Part shown: piece by piece, positions 1 to 5,624 of the stretch
Layout: each line of letters starts with the position of its first letter
How positions within the stretch are numbered: the stretch's first letter is position 1
NCBI GenBank assembly: GCA_028290225.1
Contig: JAQGKH010000305.1
Span: 1-5,624, forward strand
Reading direction: 5' to 3'
Source of the DNA: Devosia sp.
Lineage (GTDB): Bacteria; Pseudomonadota; Alphaproteobacteria; Rhizobiales; Devosiaceae
DNA length: 5,624 nucleotides
Notes under the pieces: generated by a model
The model's database searches: none
What the model saw: the letters and a program-made list of their open reading frames with translations, nothing else
What the model was told of the DNA's origin: nothing
Position numbers and translations under genes: made by a program

Positions 1-726
1 GATGGAGCGGCGGGCAAAGCGTTCCGGATCGGATGGCTTGTCGTGCTCAGCGACGAAATATTGCGCCTTGGTGCGGCTGGTGACCTCGTTGATCAACTGG
101 TCCCAGTTGAGGATCCCAAGGCCCACATCGGCCCAGCCATCCTCGTCAGCGGCCTCTCCTGCAGGGGCGATATCTTTGACGTGAACGGCGGTGATGCGGT
201 CGCCGTAGCGGTCGAACCAGTCCACCGGATCAGCCTTGCCGCGGGCGATCCAGGCCACATCGGCTTCCCATTCGAGGCCGGGCGCGGTGTCGAGGATGAT
301 TTCCATGGGCGTGCGGCCGCTCCTGGTGGGCACGAACTCGAAATCATGGTTGTGCCAACCAAAGCCGTAGCCATGGCCGGTAAAGGTTTCGCCGAGGCTA
401 GCCAGCGTTTCGGCCAGTTCGATCCATTTGCTTTCGTCCGTGCTGCGCCCTTCGGGACCGATATGGGGACAGTAGATGCGCTTGACGCCCAGGGTTTCCG
501 CGATCTTGAGGGCAGAGTCGGTGTCCTGCAGCTGCGCCAGGCCGAAATGGCCGGTGGGCATGGACAGACCGTTCCGCTTGAACTTTTCGGCAAGGCCCGC
601 CGCGTCGGCGTAAAGGCCGCCATAGCCTTCCACCTGGGTATAACCGAGCTGCGCAAGCTTGGCCAAGAAGTCGTCAAGCGAAGGGTAGTTGCGGGCGCTG
701 TACAGCTGGAATGACAACTCGGTCAT
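1..726 (-). CDS. Sugar phosphate isomerase/epimerase family protein (xylose isomerase-like TIM barrel), 3' end cut off by the window edge
   Basis: The frame is open from an ATG at 726-724 to base 1 without a stop, giving 242 residues; the family is usually about 250-290 long, so only the C-terminus is missing. The protein begins MTELSFQLYSARNYPS and has the features of the AP endonuclease 2/xylose isomerase-like TIM-barrel family: VEGYGG near residue 32, GHFGL at 59-63, WHNHDFEF at 125-132, a conserved Asp in the DVAW stretch (about 156), VHVKD at 181-185 and FVAEHDKPSDP at 225-234. By family analogy Asp156, His182 and Glu227 are probable metal or catalytic ligands. Such cytoplasmic enzymes isomerise or epimerise keto or aldo sugars, their phosphates or inositol derivatives. 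An AAGAGG ribosome binding site lies 5 bases before the ATG. It follows the ABC ATPase gene by 63 bases, which suggests it processes the imported sugar. The exact reaction cannot be read from the sequence. Overlapping frames on both strands here are shadows. Confidence 0.9.
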   Translation of the reverse strand, partial: MTELSFQLYSARNYPSLDDFLAKLAQLGYTQVEGYGGLYADAAGLAEKFKRNGLSMPTGHFGLAQLQDTDSALKIAETLGVKRIYCPHIGPEGRSTDESKWIELAETLASLGETFTGHGYGFGWHNHDFEFVPTRSGRTPMEIILDTAPGLEWEADVAWIARGKADPVDWFDRYGDRITAVHVKDIAPAGEAADEDGWADVGLGILNWDQLINEVTSRTKAQYFVAEHDKPSDPERFARRSI

Positions 727-760
727 CAAGGCCTCTTGTTCTGAACGATAGGAAGGAGGA

Positions 761-784
761 TCAGCCGGCGCGGTTGCCGGTTGA
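761..784 (-). other. Intergenic stem-loop between ATPase and isomerase genes
   Basis: In the minus-strand transcript the arms UCAACCGGC and GCCGGCUGA pair as nine positions with one A·C mismatch around the six-base loop AACCGC. It starts 5 bases after the TAG stop of the ATPase gene. No U-tract follows; the next bases are pyrimidine-rich UCCUCCUUCC. It is therefore not a classical terminator. It could stabilise the 3' end of the upstream message or partly attenuate read-through into the isomerase gene. The inverted repeat is visible; the function is inference. Confidence 0.45.
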
Positions 785-789
785 ATTGG

Positions 790-1881
<1,092 letters not shown>

Positions 1882-1884
1882 GGC

Positions 1885-2784
1885 TTACCCCTTCACCGCG
1901 CCAGCGGCGATGCCGCGCACGAACCATTTGCCCGAAACGAAATAAACGATCAGCGGCACCGCTGCCGTCAGGATCGTCGCGGCCATGTTGACATTGTATT
2001 CGCGCACGCCCTGCGCCGAATTGACGATGTTGTTGAGCTGCACGGTCATGGGGTAGTTCTGCGTGCCCGCAAAGACCACGCCGAACAGGAAGTCATTCCA
2101 GATGCCGGTGACCTGCAGGATAATGGCGACCGCAAAGATGGGCAGCGACATCGGCGCCATGATCTGGAAGAAAATGCGCCAGAAACCCGCCCCATCCACC
2201 CGCGCCGCCTTAAACAATTCCTGGGGCAGCGAGGCGAAGTAGTTGCGGAACAGGAGCGTCAGGATCGGCATGCCAAACACGGTATGCACGAGGATGACGG
2301 CCCACAGCGTGCCAAAAATCTTGAGCTGCGCGGTGATCATCACCATGGGATAGAGCATCACCTGATAGGGGATGAACGAGCCCAGCAGGAGGCAGGTGAA
2401 GAAGAACTCCGAGCCCTTGAAGCGCCAGTTGACCAAGGCATAGCCGCTCACCGCCGCCACGAAGACCGACACGATGGTGGAGGGCAAGGTGATCTTGACC
2501 GAGTTCCAGAACCCGGGCGCCAGACCATTGCAGGTCAGCCCGGTGCAGGCGCTGGTCCAAGCCTTGACCCAAGGCTCGAAGGTAACCTCAAGCGGGGGCG
2601 CGAAAATGTTGCCGACGCGGATTTCGGGCAGGCCCTTCAGCGAGGTCGTGATCATCACGTAGAGCGGCAGCATATAATAAAGCGCAGCAACGATGATGAT
2701 GCCATAGATGATGATGCGGGTCGGCGTGAAAAACGGACGAGGCCGGGGGCCGAAGGGCTCGATGGTGGCAGCAATACTGGCCAT
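1885..2784 (-). CDS. Carbohydrate ABC transporter permease (MalG/GtsC-type, second membrane subunit)
   Basis: This 299-residue inner-membrane protein is the second transmembrane subunit of the importer. Hydrophobic segments suggest six helices, at about residues 25-47, 98-118, 128-150, 160-180, 212-232 and 266-286. The cytoplasmic EAA loop that docks on the ATPase reads ELFKAARVDGAGFWRIFF at 189-206. The end, KWFVRGIAAGAVKG, is typical of MalG-type permeases, as is WNDFLFGVVFAG at 229-240. The periplasmic loop after helix 1 contains two cysteines in SACTGLTCNGL (78-88), a pattern I associate with the GtsC (glucose/mannose) group; this is recollection and was not aligned. The ATG at 2784 has AGGAG six bases upstream, overlapping the TAG stop of the other permease gene 9 bases away. 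The downstream ATPase gene begins 3 bases after its TAA. It acts in a heterodimer with the product of the upstream permease gene. Confidence 0.96.
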   Translation of the reverse strand: MASIAATIEPFGPRPRPFFTPTRIIIYGIIIVAALYYMLPLYVMITTSLKGLPEIRVGNIFAPPLEVTFEPWVKAWTSACTGLTCNGLAPGFWNSVKITLPSTIVSVFVAAVSGYALVNWRFKGSEFFFTCLLLGSFIPYQVMLYPMVMITAQLKIFGTLWAVILVHTVFGMPILTLLFRNYFASLPQELFKAARVDGAGFWRIFFQIMAPMSLPIFAVAIILQVTGIWNDFLFGVVFAGTQNYPMTVQLNNIVNSAQGVREYNVNMAATILTAAVPLIVYFVSGKWFVRGIAAGAVKG

Positions 2785-2793
2785 GGCGGTCTC

Positions 2794-3738
2794 CTAGCGA
2801 GCCTTTTTGGGGCCGAATTCGACGACGATCCAGGGAATGAGGATCACGAAGACGGCCGCCAGCATCACCGACGAGGCGGCCAGCGCCTGCCCGAGATTGC
2901 CCGCATTGAACATGTAATTGATCACGTATTTTGCCGGCACTTCCGAAGATAGGCCCGGGCCGCCATTGGTGAGCGCCACGACCAGATCATAGGTGCGCAC
3001 CAGGCCCGAGCCGACGATCACCAGCGTGGTGACGATCACGCCCCGCATCATGGGCAGCACAATCTGCAGATAGGTGCGCCAGGTGGGGATGCCGTCGACG
3101 CGGGCGGCCTTCCAGATTTCCTCGTCAACCCCGCGCAGGCCCGCCAGCATCAGCACCATGACAAAGCCGGTGCCGTGCCAGGTGCCGGCGATCAGCAGTG
3201 CATAGAGCACCATGTCGGTATTGGTGATCCAGTCGAAGGTGAAATTGGTCCAGCCCAGGCCTCGCATGGTCGATTGCAGCCCGAGGGTTGGATTCATGAT
3301 CCACTGCCAGACCAGGCCGGTGACGATGCCCGAAAGGGCGAATGGATAAAGAAAGATCGTGCGGAAGCCGCTTTCGAAGCGGATCTTCTGGTCCATCAGC
3401 ACGGCCAGCAGGAAGCCGACCACCATGGTGAACACCAGCGAAAAGATGCCGTAAGTCAAAAGGTTGGTAGCCGAGATGCGCCAGCGCCGCGCCGAGAACA
3501 GGCGCTCGTACTGTTCCCAGCCGACAAATGCCCCATTGGGCAAGGAGCGGGAGTCGGTGAAGGAAAACCAGAGGCTCCACAGCGTACAGCCGATAAAGAC
3601 CACCAGCACGATCACCACCATTGGCGTTGCGGCGACCTTGGCACTGAGATTGCGCACAAACAAATTGTGGAGGAGACCAGGTGGCCGGTCGGCTGTCACC
3701 GGCCGACCCAGAGCACCGGCGTGCTGAATGTCGGTCAT
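2794..3738 (-). CDS. Carbohydrate ABC transporter permease (MalF/GtsB-type, first membrane subunit)
   Basis: This 314-residue inner-membrane subunit pairs with the MalG-type permease. Hydrophobic segments lie near residues 38-60, 91-115, 125-148, 176-200, 225-246 and 285-308. The EAA loop is EEIWKAARVDGIPTWRTYL at 206-224, and the stretch DLVVALTNGGPG at 251-262 is characteristic of MalF-type sugar permeases. The frame is open for 14 more codons upstream, to an ATG at 3780, but the start at 3738 is preferred: AAGGAAG lies at 3749-3743 just before it, MTDIQHAG gives a normal cytoplasmic N-terminus for the family, and the extra residues would be translated from a low-complexity GCAGC-rich stretch. 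The gene follows the binding-protein gene after 102 bases with strong hairpins and ends 9 bases before the next permease. The order binding protein, permease, permease, ATPase is the standard one for this family. Confidence 0.95.
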   Translation of the reverse strand: MTDIQHAGALGRPVTADRPPGLLHNLFVRNLSAKVAATPMVVIVLVVFIGCTLWSLWFSFTDSRSLPNGAFVGWEQYERLFSARRWRISATNLLTYGIFSLVFTMVVGFLLAVLMDQKIRFESGFRTIFLYPFALSGIVTGLVWQWIMNPTLGLQSTMRGLGWTNFTFDWITNTDMVLYALLIAGTWHGTGFVMVLMLAGLRGVDEEIWKAARVDGIPTWRTYLQIVLPMMRGVIVTTLVIVGSGLVRTYDLVVALTNGGPGLSSEVPAKYVINYMFNAGNLGQALAASSVMLAAVFVILIPWIVVEFGPKKAR

Positions 3739-3742
3739 TGCG

Positions 3743-3749
3743 CTTCCTT
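3743..3749 (-). promoter_or_regulatory. Ribosome binding site that fixes the start of the first permease gene
   Basis: On the minus strand AAGGAAG is followed by CGCA and then the ATG at 3738. This is good purine-rich complementarity at normal spacing, and it decides against the in-frame ATG 42 bases further upstream, at 3780. Confidence 0.7.
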
Positions 3750-3801
3750 TTAGAGAAGAACGGGCAGCGGGCAGCCGCAAGCAGCCCCGGAGGTGGCAGA
3801 T

Positions 3802-3825
3802 GGAGACCGCCGCGGGGCGGTCCCC
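3802..3825 (-). other. Strong GC stem-loop between binding-protein and permease genes
   Basis: The inverted repeat GACCGCC (3805-3811) and GGCGGTC (3816-3822) forms a perfect 7-bp stem with a four-base loop; two more G-C pairs extend it beyond one mismatch. It lies 15 bases after the TAA stop of the binding-protein gene. In the operon transcript it is not followed by a U-run, so it does not look like a full terminator. By analogy with the malE-malF intergenic region, a hairpin here can protect the upstream message from 3' exonucleases and let the binding protein be made in excess over the permeases. The fold is read directly; the role is inference. Confidence 0.6.
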
Positions 3826-3828
3826 TGG

Positions 3829-3840
3829 GCCAGAGCTGGC
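3829..3840. other. Short palindrome adjoining the binding-protein stop codon
   Basis: GCCAG, AG, CTGGC is a 12-base palindrome that directly abuts the stop codon of the binding-protein gene and lies 3 bases from the larger GC hairpin. The two-base centre is too small for a stable loop by itself, so it may only extend the structured 3' end of the binding-protein message or be chance. Confidence 0.3.
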
Positions 3841-5085
3841 TTAGTCGGCCGCTTCGATGATCGAGGCGTATTCCTCGATGTAATCGTCAACCGAGTAGCT
3901 CTTGTCGGCGAAGAATTCCTGGTTGAGATCGTCCAGCTGTTGCTGGGTATCGCTCGAATTCAGGGTTTCGCCGGAAGGCAGCAGCCCTTCGGGGCTCTGG
4001 AGAATGGCAATGGCCTTCTGCATGCACGGATTGGCGGTGGACAGGTCGATATCGGTGCGGATGGGCATGGAGCCCTTTTTGAGATTGAACGCCACCTGAG
4101 CTTCCTTGCTGACCAGCAGCTTGGCCAGCGTGACCTGGGCATCCAGCACGTCCTGCGCAGTGCCTTCGGGCAGCTGCGGGAAGTAGAAGGCGTCGCCGCC
4201 CCCTTCGATACGCTGGGTCAGGCCCAGACCGGGAAGGCATTCATAGTCCTGGCCAGGAACAGCGCCGGCCACCTGCAGGTCGCCCTGGATCCAGTCGCCG
4301 TGGATGTTGCCGCCGGCTTCGCCAGCGATCAGCTGATTGGCGACGTCACCGAACTGGGGCACCACTTCCGCCGGATCCACCGCATCGCGAATGGTCGCCC
4401 AGGCTTCGGCAACCTTGCGGAACTCAGGGCTACGAACGGCTTCGCCGTCATGCTCGCCCCAGACCTTTTCGTATAGCTCAGGCCCACCAACATCGGCCAG
4501 CAGCACGCCCGGGATGCCGTTCAGCGGCCAACCGGCGGCTAGGCCGAAGGGAATGACGCCAGCTTCGCGCAGCTGGGGAATGGAGGCGGCGTATTCGTTC
4601 CAGTCCTTGGGAAGCGGCACGCCAGCGGTTTCATAGGCCTTGGTGCTCAGCCACAGCCAGTGCCAGGAATGGATATTGACGGGGACGCAATAAATCTTGC
4701 CTTCGTAGGTGCAGGCATCGAACAGCCCGGGATCGGCATAGAAGTCTTTCCAGCCCTCTTCCTCGGCTATCGAGGTCAGATCGCGAATCAAGCCGGCCTG
4801 GATGAGACCTTCGGCATCGCGGCCGGTGTTCATCTGGGTAGCGCCCATCGGATTGCCGCCGAGGATACGGCTGATGATTACCGGGTTGGCGCCCGTGCCG
4901 GAGCCAGCCAGCGCGCTATCGACCCATTTGTTGCCAGTTTCGTTGAACAGGCGGGCAAATTCGGCCACTGCCGCGGATTCGCCGCCAGAAGTCCACCAAT
5001 GGGTGACTTCCAGATCCGCCGCCATTGCGGCAGTCGAGCTCATCAAGGCAGCCGCCATCGCGGCCGCCGCGGTAAACTTCTTCAT
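3841..5085 (-). CDS. Periplasmic sugar-binding protein of a CUT1 ABC transporter (GtsA-like)
   Basis: This 414-residue protein captures sugar in the periplasm and delivers it to the permeases. It begins with a clear Sec signal peptide: MKK, a hydrophobic Ala-rich core, and a likely cut after AMA at 20-22, giving mature ADLEVTHWW. There is no lipobox cysteine, so it should be soluble. The mature N-terminus HWWTSGGE (29-36), VPVNIHS (134-140), HGDWIQG (262-268), DAFYFPQ (298-304) and KKGSMPIR (336-343) match what I recall of the GtsA and Thermus glucose-binding protein group, in which tryptophans near the N-terminus line the sugar site. Cysteines at 125, 133, 283 and 354 could form disulfides. 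The frame stays open far upstream, but the ATG at 5085 is chosen because GGAGG lies 8 bases before it and the signal peptide starts exactly there; the in-frame ATG at 5091 is only 2 bases from GGAGG. Glucose or mannose is the likeliest ligand, not proven. Confidence 0.95.
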   Translation of the reverse strand: MKKFTAAAAMAAALMSSTAAMAADLEVTHWWTSGGESAAVAEFARLFNETGNKWVDSALAGSGTGANPVIISRILGGNPMGATQMNTGRDAEGLIQAGLIRDLTSIAEEEGWKDFYADPGLFDACTYEGKIYCVPVNIHSWHWLWLSTKAYETAGVPLPKDWNEYAASIPQLREAGVIPFGLAAGWPLNGIPGVLLADVGGPELYEKVWGEHDGEAVRSPEFRKVAEAWATIRDAVDPAEVVPQFGDVANQLIAGEAGGNIHGDWIQGDLQVAGAVPGQDYECLPGLGLTQRIEGGGDAFYFPQLPEGTAQDVLDAQVTLAKLLVSKEAQVAFNLKKGSMPIRTDIDLSTANPCMQKAIAILQSPEGLLPSGETLNSSDTQQQLDDLNQEFFADKSYSVDDYIEEYASIIEAAD

Positions 5086-5091
5086 ATGCAT

Positions 5092-5105
5092 ATCCTCCCA
5101 AGGAT
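5092..5105 (-). promoter_or_regulatory. Ribosome binding site of the binding-protein gene inside a small hairpin
   Basis: The GGAGG at 5098-5094 is 8 bases upstream of the ATG at 5085 and settles that start. In the transcript the bases AUCCU, UGGG, AGGAU form a 5-bp stem with a four-base loop that includes most of this Shine-Dalgarno sequence. The hairpin is small, so it may only tune initiation. The pairing is visible; any regulatory effect is inference. Confidence 0.55.
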
Positions 5106-5110
5106 CCCCT

Positions 5111-5125
5111 GGAGCGCACCGCTCC
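5111..5125 (-). other. Leader hairpin upstream of the binding-protein ribosome binding site
   Basis: GGAGCG and CGCTCC form a perfect 6-bp GC-rich stem with a three-base loop in the 5' leader, ending 12 bases before the GGAGG. It could protect the leader RNA or affect ribosome access. No U-tract follows, so it is not a terminator. Confidence 0.4.
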
Positions 5126-5180
5126 GCGAAGTGGCCAGCTACACCGTCGTCTTCTTTGCGATATGTCCGGTGGGCCGCGT

Positions 5181-5194
5181 TTAAATCGATTTCA
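5181..5194. promoter_or_regulatory. Second LacI-type operator candidate (O2)
   Basis: TTAAATCGATTTCA fits the LacI-family operator pattern TGNAANCGNTTNCA at every fixed position except the second (T for G). Its centre is 33 bp from the centre of the perfect site at 5214-5227, about three helical turns, so two repressor dimers could bind the same DNA face. The core AAATCGATTT is itself a perfect palindrome. It also overlaps the TTTAAA of a weaker alternative promoter (TTGCTT at 5209-5204, 18-base spacer, TTTAAA at 5185-5180, minus strand). Confidence 0.5.
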
Positions 5195-5213
5195 TCAAGT
5201 CTCAAGCAAGCTC

Positions 5214-5227
5214 TGCAATCGATTGCA
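5214..5227. promoter_or_regulatory. Perfect LacI-family-type operator palindrome (O1)
   Basis: TGCAATCGATTGCA is a perfect 14-bp palindrome with the central CG and AA/TT spacing of LacI/GalR-family operators (pattern TGNAANCGNTTNCA). It lies just downstream of the candidate -10 element of the minus-strand promoter and covers the predicted start of transcription near 5226, the classic place for repression. The regulator gene is not in the window. Induction by the imported sugar or a derivative is the natural expectation for this type of operon. Confidence 0.65.
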
Positions 5228-5232
5228 TGAGT

Positions 5233-5259
5233 TTCATACATGGATCTCACCCCTGTCAA
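5233..5259 (-). promoter_or_regulatory. Candidate sigma70-type promoter of the sugar-transport operon
   Basis: Reading the minus strand, a consensus -35 TTGACA (5259-5254, preceded by C as in many alphaproteobacterial promoters) is followed after 15 bases by TATGAA (5238-5233), four of six matches to a -10. The spacer is shorter than ideal, so the exact -10 is uncertain. Transcription would begin near 5226, giving a leader of about 140 bases before the binding-protein gene. The fit with the operator at 5214-5227 supports this choice. A weaker alternative promoter lies at 5209-5180. Confidence 0.45.
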
Positions 5260-5383
5260 GATGCAATCATCCAGCCAGGCAAACCCGGGGGAAACGGCCG
5301 CCTGATCGCGCGTTTTGCCCCACCGGCGCACCGACCGTTTGCAGGTCGTCCACAGCGTTCCGAAGCAGAAATTTGGCGTCATG

Positions 5384-5444
5384 AAACCCGCCCTGCCGGT
5401 GCCGAACGCAGCACTGGGCACCGTCACAGCGAAGTGGCGGGTTT
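5384..5444. other. Nested inverted repeat between the operon promoter and the tRNA gene
   Basis: An outer perfect 9-bp pair, AAACCCGCC (5384-5392) and GGCGGGTTT (5436-5444), encloses an inner perfect 7-bp pair, CGGTGCC (5397-5403) and GGCACCG (5417-5423) with a 13-base loop. On the plus strand the outer stem runs directly into TTCTTCT, which gives it a terminator-like look. No gene on the plus strand precedes it in the window. It could be a structured small RNA, a terminator, or a chance arrangement. The rest of the 5270-5480 interval shows no gene I can support. Confidence 0.35.
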
Positions 5445-5468
5445 TCTTCTCGCGCAAATCGGTTAAAT
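5442..5468 (+). promoter_or_regulatory. Weak candidate promoter of the tRNA-Arg gene
   Basis: TTAAAT at 5463-5468 is a plausible -10, placing the start of transcription near 5475, about 9 bases before the mature tRNA. The best -35 is only TTTTCT at 5442-5447 with a 15-base spacer, so the assignment is weak. It overlaps the right arm of the nested inverted repeat. Confidence 0.25.
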
Positions 5469-5483
5469 GGAGAGCTTGGCCGA

Positions 5484-5560
5484 GGTCCCGTAGCTCAGCT
5501 GGATAGAGCAGCAGCCTTCTAAGCTGTTGGTCGCAGGTTCGAGTCCTGCCGGGATCGCCA
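5484..5560 (+). tRNA. tRNA-Arg (anticodon UCU), CCA encoded
   Basis: A complete 77-base cloverleaf can be folded. The acceptor stem is GGTCCCG (5484-5490) with CGGGATC (5550-5556), including one G-U pair. The D stem is GCTC with GAGC (5493-5496, 5506-5509), with the GG of the D loop at 5501-5502. The anticodon stem is GCAGC with GCTGT around the loop CTTCTAA, with anticodon TCT at 5518-5520 (reads AGA, and AGG by wobble). The variable loop is five bases. The T stem is GCAGG with CCTGC and the loop TTCGAGT. The discriminator is G5557 and CCA (5558-5560) is encoded. The gene is divergent from the sugar operon and unrelated to it in function. It appears intact, and no duplicated 3' end that would mark an integrated element is visible in the window. 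Confidence 0.97.
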
Positions 5561-5576
5561 AACATTTCAAGCACTT

Positions 5577-5602
5577 GAGCACGACGTTCGCTCTCTTTTT
5601 TT
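5577..5602 (+). terminator. Possible weak intrinsic terminator after tRNA-Arg
   Basis: GAGC (5577-5580) can pair with GCTC (5590-5593), with two further inner pairs if a two-base bulge is allowed, followed 2 bases later by seven T residues (5596-5602). The stem is short, so this is a weak candidate, but its position 17 bases after the tRNA end and the T-run make termination plausible. The remaining 22 bases to the window edge show no gene I can support. Confidence 0.4.
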
Positions 5603-5624
5603 CTCTTGCAATCGTCATGGGTAA

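Noticed and set aside
43..714. 223-codon plus-strand frame and 194-codon minus-strand frame over the isomerase region
   Set aside because: The isomerase frame in between has clear family motifs and a proper start; the other frames have none.
5086..5241. Alternative upstream start at 5241 (MYETHAIDC) for the binding protein
   Set aside because: It lies upstream of the predicted transcription start, lacks a good ribosome binding site, and would bury the signal peptide about 52 residues inside the protein.
5330..5343. Possible third operator (CGTTTGCA right half)
   Set aside because: Only the right half fits the LacI-type pattern; the left half lacks the AA of the motif.
5454..5467. AATCGGTT operator-like core near the tRNA promoter
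   Set aside because: The core fits but both outer flanks fail, and regulation of a tRNA gene by a sugar repressor is unlikely.
5163..5506. Small plus-strand open frames of 63-79 codons in the control region
   Set aside because: They overlap each other, lack convincing ribosome binding sites and resemble no known protein; the region is better explained by promoter and operators.
5086..5574. In-frame 163-codon N-terminal extension of the binding protein, open through the promoter region and the tRNA
   Set aside because: It would run antisense through tRNA-Arg, giving the familiar spurious peptide GRTRTCDQQLRR, and across the predicted promoter. The signal peptide and GGAGG place the start at 5085.
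5607..5614. TGCAATCG near the right edge
   Set aside because: It matches an operator half plus the central CG, but the other half does not fit and the sequence ends here.
5540..5624. Integration site (attB) of a genomic island at the tRNA-Arg 3' end
   Set aside because: tRNA 3' ends are common integration sites, but only 64 bases follow and no integrase gene or repeated tRNA tail is visible.

Overview
The window carries most of one sugar-uptake operon on the minus strand and a single tRNA gene on the plus strand. The DNA is GC-rich. The tRNA-Arg(UCU) and the style of the transporter proteins suggest an alphaproteobacterium of the Hyphomicrobiales, perhaps close to Devosia. That placement is an impression from the protein sequences and was not tested by any search.

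Layout, in the direction of operon transcription (right to left). The control region (about 5086-5483) has a candidate sigma70-type promoter, a perfect 14-bp LacI-family-type operator at the predicted start of transcription, and a second near-perfect copy 33 bp downstream. Then come a periplasmic sugar-binding protein (5085-3841), a 102-base gap with a strong GC hairpin, two inner-membrane permeases (3738-2794 and 2784-1885) and an ABC ATPase (1881-790). After a 63-base gap with another hairpin comes a sugar phosphate isomerase/epimerase-like TIM-barrel protein (726-1) that runs off the left edge. The last three transporter genes are 9 and 3 bases apart, with each ribosome binding site on or inside the end of the gene before it, so they are almost certainly co-translated.

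Together the genes form a complete CUT1-type importer. The binding protein captures the sugar in the periplasm, the two permeases form the channel and the ATPase dimer drives transport. The isomerase/epimerase probably acts on the imported sugar or a derivative. The binding protein and second permease resemble the GtsA/GtsC (glucose/mannose) group, so an aldohexose or related sugar is the best guess, but the substrate is not fixed by the sequence.

At the right end, tRNA-Arg(UCU) with an encoded CCA lies on the opposite strand, preceded by a nested inverted repeat of unknown role and followed by a weak terminator-like hairpin.

I see no mobile element, CRISPR array, prophage or unfamiliar gene system. 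The gene content is ordinary. What deserves a second look is the regulatory architecture in the leader and in the gaps between genes.
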